Source: Candidatus Omnitrophota bacterium (GTDB taxonomy: Bacteria > Omnitrophota > Gorgyraeia > Tantalellales > Tantalellaceae). From it: DNA of 59,785 nt. The stretch covers positions 1 to 59,785 of the forward strand of contig JAQUQS010000008.1 in assembly GCA_028715965.1 (NCBI GenBank), given 5' to 3'. Position numbers and translations under genes: made by a program. Under the pieces are notes generated by a model. The model saw only the letters and a list, made by a program, of their open reading frames with translations, was not told where the DNA came from and did no database searches. Positions 42,440 to 50,657 of this stretch are shown here, piece by piece; the first letter of the stretch is position 1, and every line of letters starts with the position of its first letter.

Positions 42440-42793
42440 GTGGGTAAAGAGATAACATCGCAGGAAAAAGCTAAGCTGATCGCGGGGATCGCGGCTGACA
42501 AAAAAGGGGAAGATATCGTCCTGATGGACATGAGTTCATCGTCGACGATATCTGACTGGTTCGTGTTGGTCTCCGCCGGTTCTTCCAGGCAGCTGGATGC
42601 CATCTCCAAGGCCGTACAAAAGGACCTGTCCAAAAAGTTCAAGATATCCCCGTTAAAAGTTGAAGGCAGGAACAATCCTTCCTGGGTCCTTGTCGATTAC
42701 GGTGATGTTATATTGCATGTTTTCCATAAGGATATCAGGGATTTTTACGGTCTTGAACGTTTATGGTCAGATGCTCCCCGGGGATCTTACTGA
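42440..42793 (+). CDS. rsfS: Ribosomal silencing factor RsfS
   Basis: Binds ribosomal protein L14 and blocks subunit joining when nutrients are scarce. It has 117 residues: KGEDIVLMDMSSSSTISDWFVL, SSRQLDAISKAV, WVLVDYGDVILHVFHKDIRDFYGLERLW, the family core. The start is unsure. GTG 42440 gives the normal family length; any earlier ATG would run into the DUF5679 gene. Its stop is two bases before the argS start. Confidence 0.92.
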   Translation: MGKEITSQEKAKLIAGIAADKKGEDIVLMDMSSSSTISDWFVLVSAGSSRQLDAISKAVQKDLSKKFKISPLKVEGRNNPSWVLVDYGDVILHVFHKDIRDFYGLERLWSDAPRGSY

Positions 42794-42795
42794 AC

Positions 42796-44487
42796 ATGTT
42801 TACACCTGAACTTACCGAAAAATTGACGAAGGTCATATTAGAGGCGGCAAAGACCGTTTTCGCGGAAAAGTGTTCGCCGGAGGGGACCATTTTTCCTGAA
42901 GGTACGCCTGTTATCCTACAACCTCCCCGCGATCCCTCGAACGGGAATATCACGACCAATATTGCTATGAGGCTGGCTTCCATCTGCAGGATACCTCCTG
43001 CGGATTTCGCTTCCGCTATGGTGTCCCATATCCGCGGAAAATTAGCCGAGATACCCTCGGTAGGGCGGGTCGAGGTGAAGGGCGGGTTCTTGAACTTTTT
43101 CTTTGAGGATGATTTCTTCTGTGACCTCCTGGAAAAGATATACGCCCAGAAGGACGTGTTCGGCCGTTCGGAAGACGGGAAGGGGCAGCATATCAACCTC
43201 GAGTTCGTTAGTGCCAATCCTACTGGTCCGCTCACTATAGCCCATGGCCGCCAGGCGGCTATAGGGGATACCCTTTCGCGTATATTGCGTTTTTCCGGTT
43301 ATAAGGTCACGAACGAATATTACCTCAATGATGTAGGCCGGCAGATAAGAATGCTGGGCGAATCGCTTTTCGTGCGCTATCGTAACCTTACGGGGGAGAA
43401 AGACGCCATGCCCGATGACGGGTACATGGGCGAGTATATGATCGATATCGCGCGAAAGGTCTTGGAGGAGAAAGGACCTTCGCTGAAGGCGCGTACGCCG
43501 GAGACCGAAGAGTTCTTCAGGAAATATGCGGTTGGCCACATAATGGACCTGATATACAAGGACCTGGATGATTTCGGGGTGGAGTTCGATGTGTGGAAAC
43601 CGCAATCAGATATCGAGCATGGCGACGAGGTCCGCAAGGCCCTGGACCTGTTGCGGGCTAATGGATATATATATGACCAGGATGGAGCGGTTTGGTTCGC
43701 CTCTACAAGGTTCGGGGATGACAAGGACAGGGTGGTGGTCAAAAGTGACGGGTCATATACATATCTTGCTCCCGATATCGCTTATCACCTGGATAAATAC
43801 AGCCGGGGATTCACTCGGCTCATAGATCTTCTTGGTCCGGACCACCATGGTTATATCAAGCGCATGAAAGCGGCCGTACAGGCTATGGGGCAGGACGCGT
43901 CCTCTCTTGATATAATGATAGTTCAGCTGGTAACGCTTCTTAACGCCGGGGAAAAACTTTCGATGTCCACGCGAAAAGGCGAGTTCGTCAGCCTCCGGGA
44001 GATAATCGATGAGATCGGCAAAGACGTGGCCAGGTTCTTTTTCCTGTCACGCAGGCTGGACAGCCACCTTGATTTCGACCTTGAGCTGGCCAAGAAGGAA
44101 TCGTCGGATAATCCGGTCTATTATATACAATACGCGCATGCCAGGATATGCAGCATAAAGGCTTTCGGCAGCGACGCTTTGGATAAAGCCTCTCCCGGGG
44201 GAAGGGATCTTTCCTTGTTGTCGACGGGGCAGGAAAAGGACCTTATGCGTAAATTGGGAGAGTTCCCGCTGGCGGTGAGCGCGGCGGCGAGCGCGCTTGA
44301 ACCTAATCGTTTAGTGGTCTATCTTAGTGAGCTTGCCAGGGCATTCCACTCCTTTTATACTGAATGCAGGGTGGTGTCCGATGACGCGGCTCTTTCCGGG
44401 GCAAGGCTTTTTCTGGTTGAGTGTGTTCGCATAGTGCTCGCCAATGGCCTGAACCTTCTTAATATCACGCTGCCGGAAAAAATGTGA
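42796..44487 (+). CDS. argS: Arginyl-tRNA synthetase
   Basis: Class I synthetase for arginine, 563 residues. The N-terminal Add-1 domain (about 1-115) recognises the tRNA elbow. The catalytic domain has the HIGH-equivalent TGPLTIAHGRQAAIGD, YLNDVGRQI and KLSMSTRKGEFVSLRE, where the KMSKS lysine pattern is replaced as in most ArgRS. The DALR anticodon-binding domain forms the C-terminus (YIQYAHARICSI through LNLLNITLP). ATG 42796, immediately after rsfS, is preferred to an upstream ATG at 42763 inside rsfS. Confidence 0.96.
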   Translation: MFTPELTEKLTKVILEAAKTVFAEKCSPEGTIFPEGTPVILQPPRDPSNGNITTNIAMRLASICRIPPADFASAMVSHIRGKLAEIPSVGRVEVKGGFLNFFFEDDFFCDLLEKIYAQKDVFGRSEDGKGQHINLEFVSANPTGPLTIAHGRQAAIGDTLSRILRFSGYKVTNEYYLNDVGRQIRMLGESLFVRYRNLTGEKDAMPDDGYMGEYMIDIARKVLEEKGPSLKARTPETEEFFRKYAVGHIMDLIYKDLDDFGVEFDVWKPQSDIEHGDEVRKALDLLRANGYIYDQDGAVWFASTRFGDDKDRVVVKSDGSYTYLAPDIAYHLDKYSRGFTRLIDLLGPDHHGYIKRMKAAVQAMGQDASSLDIMIVQLVTLLNAGEKLSMSTRKGEFVSLREIIDEIGKDVARFFFLSRRLDSHLDFDLELAKKESSDNPVYYIQYAHARICSIKAFGSDALDKASPGGRDLSLLSTGQEKDLMRKLGEFPLAVSAAASALEPNRLVVYLSELARAFHSFYTECRVVSDDAALSGARLFLVECVRIVLANGLNLLNITLPEKM

Positions 44488-44526
44488 CGGAAGCTGGTAT
44501 CCGTTTTAACTTCCTGTGAGACCCAT

Positions 44527-46419
44527 ATGTTCGAATCGCTTAAGCTCTATACGGGGGAGGACGTCCAGGTCGAAGAACTCCTCGCCACATTGCAAAAGTT
44601 CGGATATGACCGGCGGCGGCATGTAGGCGCTACGGGTGATTATAGCCTTGTCGGGGAGACGCTTGTGGTGTTCCCTGTCACCTTTGAGTATCCCGTACGT
44701 ATCGATATCCCCGATGGCCGGGTGAAAAGTATCAAGAGCGTTGATACCCAGTCCTTCCGCACTATAGACGAACATAAAGGCGTGATAATCCTCCCGTTGA
44801 ATATTCTGCGAAGAAAGAGCCTGTCAAAAAAACCTTCCGGATATGACCAGCAACCCATTGATTCTTTTGTCGACATAGAGCCGGGAGATCTTGTAGTACA
44901 TGTCGACTACGGGATCGGACGGTATAAAGGTATCAGCCATCTGCGCAAGGATGACCGGGTCGCCGACTGTCTTGTCCTCGAGTATGCCGAGGGCGATGTG
45001 TTATATGTGCCGTATGAAGACCTTGATAAGGTGCAGAGGTACATAGCGTTCCATAAAGGCGCTCCGAAGATGAACCGTCTTCGCGGTAAAAGGTGGCAAG
45101 CCGCTAAGATAAATGCCGCGAAAGGTGCCGCTAGGGTCGCGCAGGACCTTCTGGAGATACAGGCCAAGAGGGAAAGTTCCGTAGGTTTCAGGTTTGCCGA
45201 GGATTCCGACTGGCAGAAAGAGATAGAGGCCGCTTTCCCTTACAAGGAGACCCCGGACCAGGAAAAAGCCGCTATCGAGGTAAAAGCCGATATGGAAAGG
45301 CCGCGTCCCATGGATCGTCTTCTCTGCGGGGATGTCGGTTACGGCAAGACGGAGGTGGCCCTCAGGGCGGTCTTCAAGGCCGTTATGTCCGGGAAACAGG
45401 TCGCGGTGCTTGTCCCGACCACTATCTTGGCGGAACAACATACCGCTACGTTCACCGAACGTTTCCACGGGTATCCAGTAAAGATAGAGATGCTGAACAG
45501 GTTCCGTACTGACTCAGAGCAGGCGGAAGTGACCAGGGGATTAGAGGCGGGGAAGATAGACGTGGTGGTGGGGACACATAGACTGCTCTCGGAGGACATT
45601 AAGTTCAAGGACCTGGGGCTTCTTGTGATCGATGAAGAACAACGCTTCGGGGTGAAGCACAAGGAAAAGATCAAGAAGTTGAAGACGGACCTTGATATAC
45701 TTACATTGACCGCTACGCCGATACCGCGGACACTGTATCTGGCGCTCATGGGGGGCAAGGACATCTCTATGATAGAGACGCCCCCACTGGAAAGGTCCCC
45801 TATTGAAACGGAGATCATCGATCGGGACCACGGCAAGATAAGAGAAGCTATTGAATATGAATTGAAAAGGGGCGGACAGGTTTATTTCGTTCATAACAGG
45901 GTGGAGACCATTGACGGAGTGGCTAAGGAGGTAGCCGGCCTTGTTCCCGATGCTAAGATGATGGTCGGGCACGGACAGATGAGTCCCCGGATGCTTGAGA
46001 GTACAATGCTTAAGTTCATGCGGGGTGATGTTAATGTCCTGGTCTGTACCACGATAATAGGGTCCGGGATAGACATTCCCAACGCCAACACCATGATAAT
46101 CGACCACGCGGATAAATTCGGCCTGGCGGACCTGTACCAACTGCGTGGCAGGATAGGCCGGTTTGACAGGAGAGCGTACGCGTACCTGATCGTTCGGGAC
46201 AGGGACATCCTGACATCCGAGGTCCAGGCCAGGTTGAGCGCGATAAAAAAATATAAAAAACTAGGTTCGGGATTCAAAATAGCCATGCGGGACCTCGAGA
46301 TGAGAGGCGCGGGGAACATCCTGGGCCTGGAACAAAGCGGGTTTATCGACCAGGTGGGGTTCGATCTTTATTGTCGTCTTTTACGGGCTGAGATCGACAA
46401 GGCCGGGGCAAAAAAATAA
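44527..46419 (+). CDS. mfd: Short Mfd-type transcription-repair coupling factor
   Basis: Mfd pushes stalled RNA polymerase off DNA and recruits UvrA. The helicase core is clear: GDVGYGKTE (Walker A, 268-276), DEEQRFG, TATPIPRTL, HNRVETID, TTIIGSGIDIPNANT and YQLRGRIGR. A CarD-like polymerase-interacting domain precedes it (IEPGDLVVHVDYGIGRYKG, about 115-175), which excludes RecG. Typical Mfd has about 1100-1150 residues; this one has 630. Only a fragment of the UvrB-like N-terminal region remains (about 1-90), with no full UvrA-binding module, and the C-terminal regulatory domain is absent. The frame is intact, and the gap before it (39 bases) holds no lost N-terminal part. Confidence 0.88.
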   Translation: MFESLKLYTGEDVQVEELLATLQKFGYDRRRHVGATGDYSLVGETLVVFPVTFEYPVRIDIPDGRVKSIKSVDTQSFRTIDEHKGVIILPLNILRRKSLSKKPSGYDQQPIDSFVDIEPGDLVVHVDYGIGRYKGISHLRKDDRVADCLVLEYAEGDVLYVPYEDLDKVQRYIAFHKGAPKMNRLRGKRWQAAKINAAKGAARVAQDLLEIQAKRESSVGFRFAEDSDWQKEIEAAFPYKETPDQEKAAIEVKADMERPRPMDRLLCGDVGYGKTEVALRAVFKAVMSGKQVAVLVPTTILAEQHTATFTERFHGYPVKIEMLNRFRTDSEQAEVTRGLEAGKIDVVVGTHRLLSEDIKFKDLGLLVIDEEQRFGVKHKEKIKKLKTDLDILTLTATPIPRTLYLALMGGKDISMIETPPLERSPIETEIIDRDHGKIREAIEYELKRGGQVYFVHNRVETIDGVAKEVAGLVPDAKMMVGHGQMSPRMLESTMLKFMRGDVNVLVCTTIIGSGIDIPNANTMIIDHADKFGLADLYQLRGRIGRFDRRAYAYLIVRDRDILTSEVQARLSAIKKYKKLGSGFKIAMRDLEMRGAGNILGLEQSGFIDQVGFDLYCRLLRAEIDKAGAKK

Positions 46420-46447
46420 GGAATTCCCGGGTTCTGTCTGAAATTAC

Positions 46448-46488
46448 TTGCTGACGACTTTTTCTTCTGGTACCATATACTAGTACCA
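46448..46488 (+). promoter_or_regulatory. Putative promoter with overlapping inverted repeat, upstream of foldase operon
   Basis: TTGCTG at 46448-46453 and TACCAT at 46471-46476 preceded by TGG (extended -10, 17-base spacer). An inverted repeat TGGTAC (46468-46473) and GTACCA (46483-46488), nine bases apart, covers the -10 region and could be an operator. The rest of the 113-base gap is AT-rich. Confidence 0.35.
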
Positions 46489-46532
46489 CATATACGTAAT
46501 AATACTTATTTATAATATTAAAGGAAAGCAAC

Positions 46533-47408
46533 ATGTTGAACAGACGATGGTCTAATGTCTTATATCTGTTCATGACCGCGTTTTTGTCTCTTTTGGTCTT
46601 TGGGTGCGGACAGTCCGACCCGGGGGAGAAGATAATCGCGTCGGTCGGCAGGGATAAGATCACTTTGAATGATTTCAATGAGCGTATTTCCAATCTTCCG
46701 AGGAGATACATGGATGTGGTCGAAAAGCGGAAAGGGGAATACCTTGATGAAGTGGTGAACGATACCTTGCTTTATCAAGAGGCCATACGCAGGAACATAC
46801 ACAAGGACAGGGAGGTCCAGGGCGTCATCCAGGAGGCTACTAAAAAGATATTGATAGCCAAGCTCATAAAGGAAGATATCGAGGATAAGGTCGATGTCTC
46901 TGAGGACGACATAATGGTTTTTTATGAGGATAACAGGGAGAAGTATAAGACCCCGGAGATATTAAGGGTGTCGCATATTCTTGTCCCGACCAGGGAAGAG
47001 GCGGACAGTATACTGGCAGAGCTGCGGAGTGGTGAGGATTTTGAGGCAATAGCAAGAGCCAGATCGATCGATCCTACCGCGCAGAAAGGCGGGGATATCG
47101 GGTATTTCCCCAAGGGGCAGCTGATGCCGGAGTTCGAAAAAGGGTGTGAAGGTCTCCAGCCGGGCGAGATAAGCGAGGTGACGAAGACCCGACTGGGATA
47201 CCACATAATCAAGCTGACCGACAGGAAAGAACCGGAGTATCGGGAGGTCGATGATGTCAGGCAGGATATCGTGATGAGACTGCGTAAGGCGAAGATGCAG
47301 CAGATGTTCAATGACCTTATAGCGGGATTAAGAGAGAATACGAATGTACAGATCGATAAAAGTGTTTTAAACGCCGGAGACAAGGAAAAAGCGGGTAGCA
47401 TCAATTAA
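46533..47408 (+). CDS. Parvulin-type peptidyl-prolyl isomerase lipoprotein (PrsA/SurA-like)
   Basis: Envelope foldase of 291 residues. The signal peptide ends in a lipobox LVFGC (Cys about residue 25), so it should be lipidated by Lgt and cut by LspA. A SurA_N-like helical part with DKITLNDFNERI follows, then a parvulin domain (about 140-235): ILRVSHILVPT, GGDIGYFPKGQLMPEFE, and LGYHIIKLTDR. The C-terminal helix returns to the chaperone module. The next gene is a second, soluble parvulin protein, so the pair probably serves outer-membrane protein folding at two places. Confidence 0.9.
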   Translation: MLNRRWSNVLYLFMTAFLSLLVFGCGQSDPGEKIIASVGRDKITLNDFNERISNLPRRYMDVVEKRKGEYLDEVVNDTLLYQEAIRRNIHKDREVQGVIQEATKKILIAKLIKEDIEDKVDVSEDDIMVFYEDNREKYKTPEILRVSHILVPTREEADSILAELRSGEDFEAIARARSIDPTAQKGGDIGYFPKGQLMPEFEKGCEGLQPGEISEVTKTRLGYHIIKLTDRKEPEYREVDDVRQDIVMRLRKAKMQQMFNDLIAGLRENTNVQIDKSVLNAGDKEKAGSIN

Positions 47409-47421
47409 AGCAGGAGGATCG

Positions 47422-48387
47422 ATGAGGACTATTATTGTCGGGTTATCATGTGTGGCATTGTTGTTGTGTGGGTCGGTTCTGGAGCCTGTCTCTGCGACGG
47501 CCGAAGTGGTGGACAAGGTGATCGTTGTTGTCAATGACGAGGTGGTCACCCAGAGGGAGTTTGATCGTCTTTTTGGTCCGATCAAGGAGGGGTTCGAGAA
47601 GAATCTTGCGGGTGAGGATCTCGAAGAACAGCTGGATATAGCACGCAAGGGGATACTTGAGCAGCTTATCAACGCCAAGCTCACGATAAGCCTGGCCAAA
47701 AAAAAGAATATAACCATTGATGAAGCCAAGCTGAAAGAGCGGGTCGATAAAATAAAGTCATATTATCCTTCGGAAGAAGAATTCCTTTACGCCCTGAACG
47801 ACAGGGGGACCAACCTGAGCGAGTTCGAGAAAGAGATCAGGGAGCAGATGCTTGCCCAGGAACTCGTGGAACAGGAAGTGGCCTCAAAAATAACCATAAC
47901 GCCTTCGGAGATAAGCGATCTGTATGAGAAGAACAAGGAAAAAATGGTGACGCCGCCGCGTATCAAACTTAGGGGAATAATGATACGTAAGGCGGAGGAT
48001 AGGACGCCTGAAGAAAGTCAAAAGATGATCCGGGAAATACAGGAGGAGCTCAAGAAGGGGGCTGATTTCAGCGAAGTGGCCAAAAAACGTTCAGAAGGTC
48101 CGTACGCTGCTGATGGCGGCGATATGGGGTATGTGGTGAAAGGCGAACTTCTTGGCGAGATAGATGGTCCTGTATTCAACCTGAAGAAGGGCGAAGTGTC
48201 GGACGTGGTGGAGACGAGCGTTGGGTACCATCTGTTCTTTGCCGAGGATGTCCAGGAGTCAAGGCCACTGGCATATGAGGAGGTCAGTGACTTTTTGAGA
48301 GAACAGCTTTTTATGAAGGATTTCCAGGAAAGCCTTGTCGAATGGCTTGAAGAAAAAAGGAAGAATGCGTATATCTCATACAAATAG
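47422..48387 (+). CDS. surA: Periplasmic chaperone SurA-like
   Basis: 321 residues with a Sec signal peptide (about 1-27), no lipobox at the predicted cut site, and SurA-type start VVDKVIVVVNDEVVTQREFD. The chaperone part is followed by one parvulin domain (about 180-280: IKLRGIMIRK, GGDMGYVVKGELLGE, VGYHLFFAED). E. coli SurA has two parvulin domains; this has one. It is followed by pdxA and rsmA, the same order as in E. coli, which supports the name. Its end overlaps the pdxA start. Confidence 0.88.
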   Translation: MRTIIVGLSCVALLLCGSVLEPVSATAEVVDKVIVVVNDEVVTQREFDRLFGPIKEGFEKNLAGEDLEEQLDIARKGILEQLINAKLTISLAKKKNITIDEAKLKERVDKIKSYYPSEEEFLYALNDRGTNLSEFEKEIREQMLAQELVEQEVASKITITPSEISDLYEKNKEKMVTPPRIKLRGIMIRKAEDRTPEESQKMIREIQEELKKGADFSEVAKKRSEGPYAADGGDMGYVVKGELLGEIDGPVFNLKKGEVSDVVETSVGYHLFFAEDVQESRPLAYEEVSDFLREQLFMKDFQESLVEWLEEKRKNAYISYK

Positions 48388-49393
48388 GCCTCTTGTTGTC
48401 GTGACGATGGGAGACCCCGCCGGGATAGGTCCGGAGGTGATAGCGGGAGCGTTATCCGATCCGGATGTAAGGGGACTGGCGGATCTCATTGTTGTTGGCG
48501 ATGCCCGGGTCATGCTGGCCGCGTTCGAGTCCAGAGGCCTGCCCCAGCCGAAGGTCCATGATAAGCAGGGATCGGGTTCCACGGTCGATCTTTCTGATGG
48601 ACGGGTACTTCTTATGGATCCGGGGATACCGCTTGATAACGCGGAACCCGGGAAACCTACGCGTGAAGGCGCGCAAAAGACCCTGGATTGCCTGGACCTG
48701 GCATCGGACATCATGAAGGAAGGGAGTGGGTCGGGTGGTAGAATGGCCCTGGTCACCGCTCCTGTTAATAAAGAGATGATATCCGGAGTTAAGCCCGGGT
48801 TCATCGGTCACACGGAATATCTCAGGGACCGGCATGAAGTGGATTTTGTCACGATGGTGCTTGTCGGGGAAAAACTGCGGGTCGTGCCGGTCACGCGGCA
48901 TATACCGCTCAAGGATGTGTCGCGGGAGCTGACAGGGGATCTGCTGATGAGGACATTGATGCAGGTCGTGGACGCGCGTGTCGTTATATGCGGCAGGAAT
49001 GAGGCGAGGATAGGTGTTTCGGCGTTGAACCCGCATGGCGGTGAGGGTGGTAAGATCGGAAAGGAAGATATTAGTGTTATCAAGCCTACGATCGACCGGG
49101 CCCGGGCGGTCTATCCGCATATTGTCGGGCCCATCCCGGCGGATGTCATTTTCCATAAAGCGTTCAATGGCGGCCTGGATATAGTCATGGCGATGTATCA
49201 TGACCAGGGGCTGGCCCCGTTCAAGATGGTGGAATTCGAAACGGGTGTCAACATGACCATTGGGCTTCCGTATGTTCGTACCAGCCCGGACCATGGGACC
49301 GCTTTTGATATAGCCGGAAAGAACATCGCTTCATCCGTTTCCTTCAAGCAGGCGATAAAATGCGCGGTCAAGGCCGTAAGGCAGGCCGTTTGA
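48365..49393 (+). CDS. pdxA: 4-hydroxythreonine-4-phosphate dehydrogenase
   Basis: NAD-dependent oxidation in the DXP-dependent pyridoxal phosphate pathway. The 342-residue protein has TMGDPAGIGPEV at the N-terminus, GHTEYL, the metal ligands in RHIPLKDV and FHKAFNGGLDIVMAMYHDQGLAPFK, and NMTIGLPYVRTSPDHGTAFDIAG-type blocks at the C-terminus. ATG 48365 overlaps the end of surA; AAGGAAG lies just before it. PdxJ is not in the window. Confidence 0.95.
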   Translation: MRISHTNRPLVVVTMGDPAGIGPEVIAGALSDPDVRGLADLIVVGDARVMLAAFESRGLPQPKVHDKQGSGSTVDLSDGRVLLMDPGIPLDNAEPGKPTREGAQKTLDCLDLASDIMKEGSGSGGRMALVTAPVNKEMISGVKPGFIGHTEYLRDRHEVDFVTMVLVGEKLRVVPVTRHIPLKDVSRELTGDLLMRTLMQVVDARVVICGRNEARIGVSALNPHGGEGGKIGKEDISVIKPTIDRARAVYPHIVGPIPADVIFHKAFNGGLDIVMAMYHDQGLAPFKMVEFETGVNMTIGLPYVRTSPDHGTAFDIAGKNIASSVSFKQAIKCAVKAVRQAV

Positions 49394-49424
49394 CATTGCT
49401 TTTCCGGGAACCGATCCGTATCAT

Positions 49425-50294
49425 ATGAACCTAAAAGAACTCAAAAAACTATGGGAAGAAGCGGGGTTCGGGCCGCTTAAAAGTCTTGGGCAGAACTTTC
49501 TGGTCGACAACAACGTGAAAGAAAAGATAATCAGCCTATTGCCTTATTCCGGGGAGGATACGGTAGTGGAGATCGGACCCGGGTTCGGGAGCATGACATT
49601 CTCCCTCGCGAGATCATGCCGCAGGCTGGTAGCTGTTGAAAAGGATGCCAGGATATGCGGGCTTATGGCCCCCATGTTCCGGGAGGTGGGGAACATAGAC
49701 CTGGTCAGCCGGGATATCCTTAAGACCGATATAGCGGAGATAGCTTCAGGAGGGAAGGTACATGTCTATGGTAACATACCTTATTACATATCTTCGCCGA
49801 TCATAGAGCATCTGATCTCTAACCGTGATCATATCAAGCGGATATACCTGATGGTGCAGGAAGAATTCGCTGATCGGATAGTGGCACCACCGGGGTCCAG
49901 GACGTATGGGTCGTTGAGCTGTTTCGTGCAGTTCTATACAAAGCCCGCGAAGGTCATGAGGATAAGCCGGAATTGTTTCTCTCCCCGCCCGAAGGTGGAT
50001 TCAGCTCTTCTGGAAATGGACATCCCCGCGTCCCCCCGGGTCGGGACCAAGGATGAGACAACGATGTTCTGCCTGATAAGAAAGGCCTTTTCCCAGAGAA
50101 GAAAAAAGATGATAAACCCGTTATCGGGATGGAAAGAAGCCGGGTTGAGCCGTGTGGAGTGGGAAAATATATTCCATGAATGCGGGATCGACCCGGGAAA
50201 CAGAGCGGAACACCTATCTCTGGAAGAGTTTGCCCGGATCTCCGATAAGTTGGTCGATATTCGCGGGAGCATGGGACGGGAACAGGTGAATTGA
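49425..50294 (+). CDS. rsmA: 16S rRNA dimethyladenosine transferase KsgA/RsmA
   Basis: Dimethylates two adjacent adenosines near the 3' end of 16S rRNA (1518 and 1519 in E. coli), a late 30S assembly check. The 289 residues include KSLGQNFLVDNNV, the SAM site VVEIGPGFGSMT, the catalytic NIPYYISSPI and the C-terminal RPKVDSALL with RKAFSQRRKKM. Gene order surA-pdxA-rsmA is that of Proteobacteria. The stop overlaps a putative promoter for gatC. Confidence 0.96.
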   Translation: MNLKELKKLWEEAGFGPLKSLGQNFLVDNNVKEKIISLLPYSGEDTVVEIGPGFGSMTFSLARSCRRLVAVEKDARICGLMAPMFREVGNIDLVSRDILKTDIAEIASGGKVHVYGNIPYYISSPIIEHLISNRDHIKRIYLMVQEEFADRIVAPPGSRTYGSLSCFVQFYTKPAKVMRISRNCFSPRPKVDSALLEMDIPASPRVGTKDETTMFCLIRKAFSQRRKKMINPLSGWKEAGLSRVEWENIFHECGIDPGNRAEHLSLEEFARISDKLVDIRGSMGREQVN

Positions 50295-50319
50295 CAATTT
50301 AATATTATTATGATACCTT
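50291..50319 (+). promoter_or_regulatory. Possible promoter before gatC
   Basis: TTGACA at 50291-50296 and weak TACCTT at 50314-50319 preceded by TGA, 17-base spacer. Transcription would start only a few bases before ATG 50329, giving a near-leaderless mRNA without its GGGG site, so this is less secure than the other promoters listed. Confidence 0.3.
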
Positions 50320-50328
50320 AGGGGCATT

Positions 50329-50649
50329 ATGGATAGACCTTCAGAAAAGAATAACAAGATCACCGCGGATGACGTGCGTTATGTGGCGCAACTGGGCCGG
50401 CTGAGCCTGGACGAGAACGAGGTTTCATGCTTCCAGGGCGACCTTTCCCGTATCCTTGGATATATTGAACAGCTTAATGAAGTTGACGTGAATAACGTAA
50501 ACCCTACTACACATGTCCTGCCGTCGATGAAGAACGTTTTCAGGGAAGATGAGGAAAGACCTTCCATACCTGTATCCCAGGCCTTGCAGAACGCGCCGGA
50601 CAGGAAAGGTTCGTTTTTCCGTGTGCCCAGGGTCATAAAGGAATCATAG
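50329..50649 (+). CDS. gatC: Asp-tRNA(Asn)/Glu-tRNA(Gln) amidotransferase subunit C
   Basis: Small stabilising subunit of the GatCAB transamidosome that wraps around GatA and GatB. It has 106 residues: [45 protein letters not shown]-like [10 protein letters not shown] and a final FFRVPRVI. The three gat genes form one operon. The presence of GatCAB implies that tRNA-Gln or tRNA-Asn, or both, are charged indirectly in this organism. Confidence 0.94.
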   Translation: MDRPSEKNNKITADDVRYVAQLGRLSLDENEVSCFQGDLSRILGYIEQLNEVDVNNVNPTTHVLPSMKNVFREDEERPSIPVSQALQNAPDRKGSFFRVPRVIKES

Positions 50650-50657
50650 GTCACAGT

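Noticed and set aside
44527-46419. RecG instead of Mfd
   Set aside because: The helicase core is shared by both, but the CarD-like domain with VVHVDYGIGRYKG and the TTIIGSGIDIPNANT block are Mfd features, and there is no OB wedge domain as in RecG.
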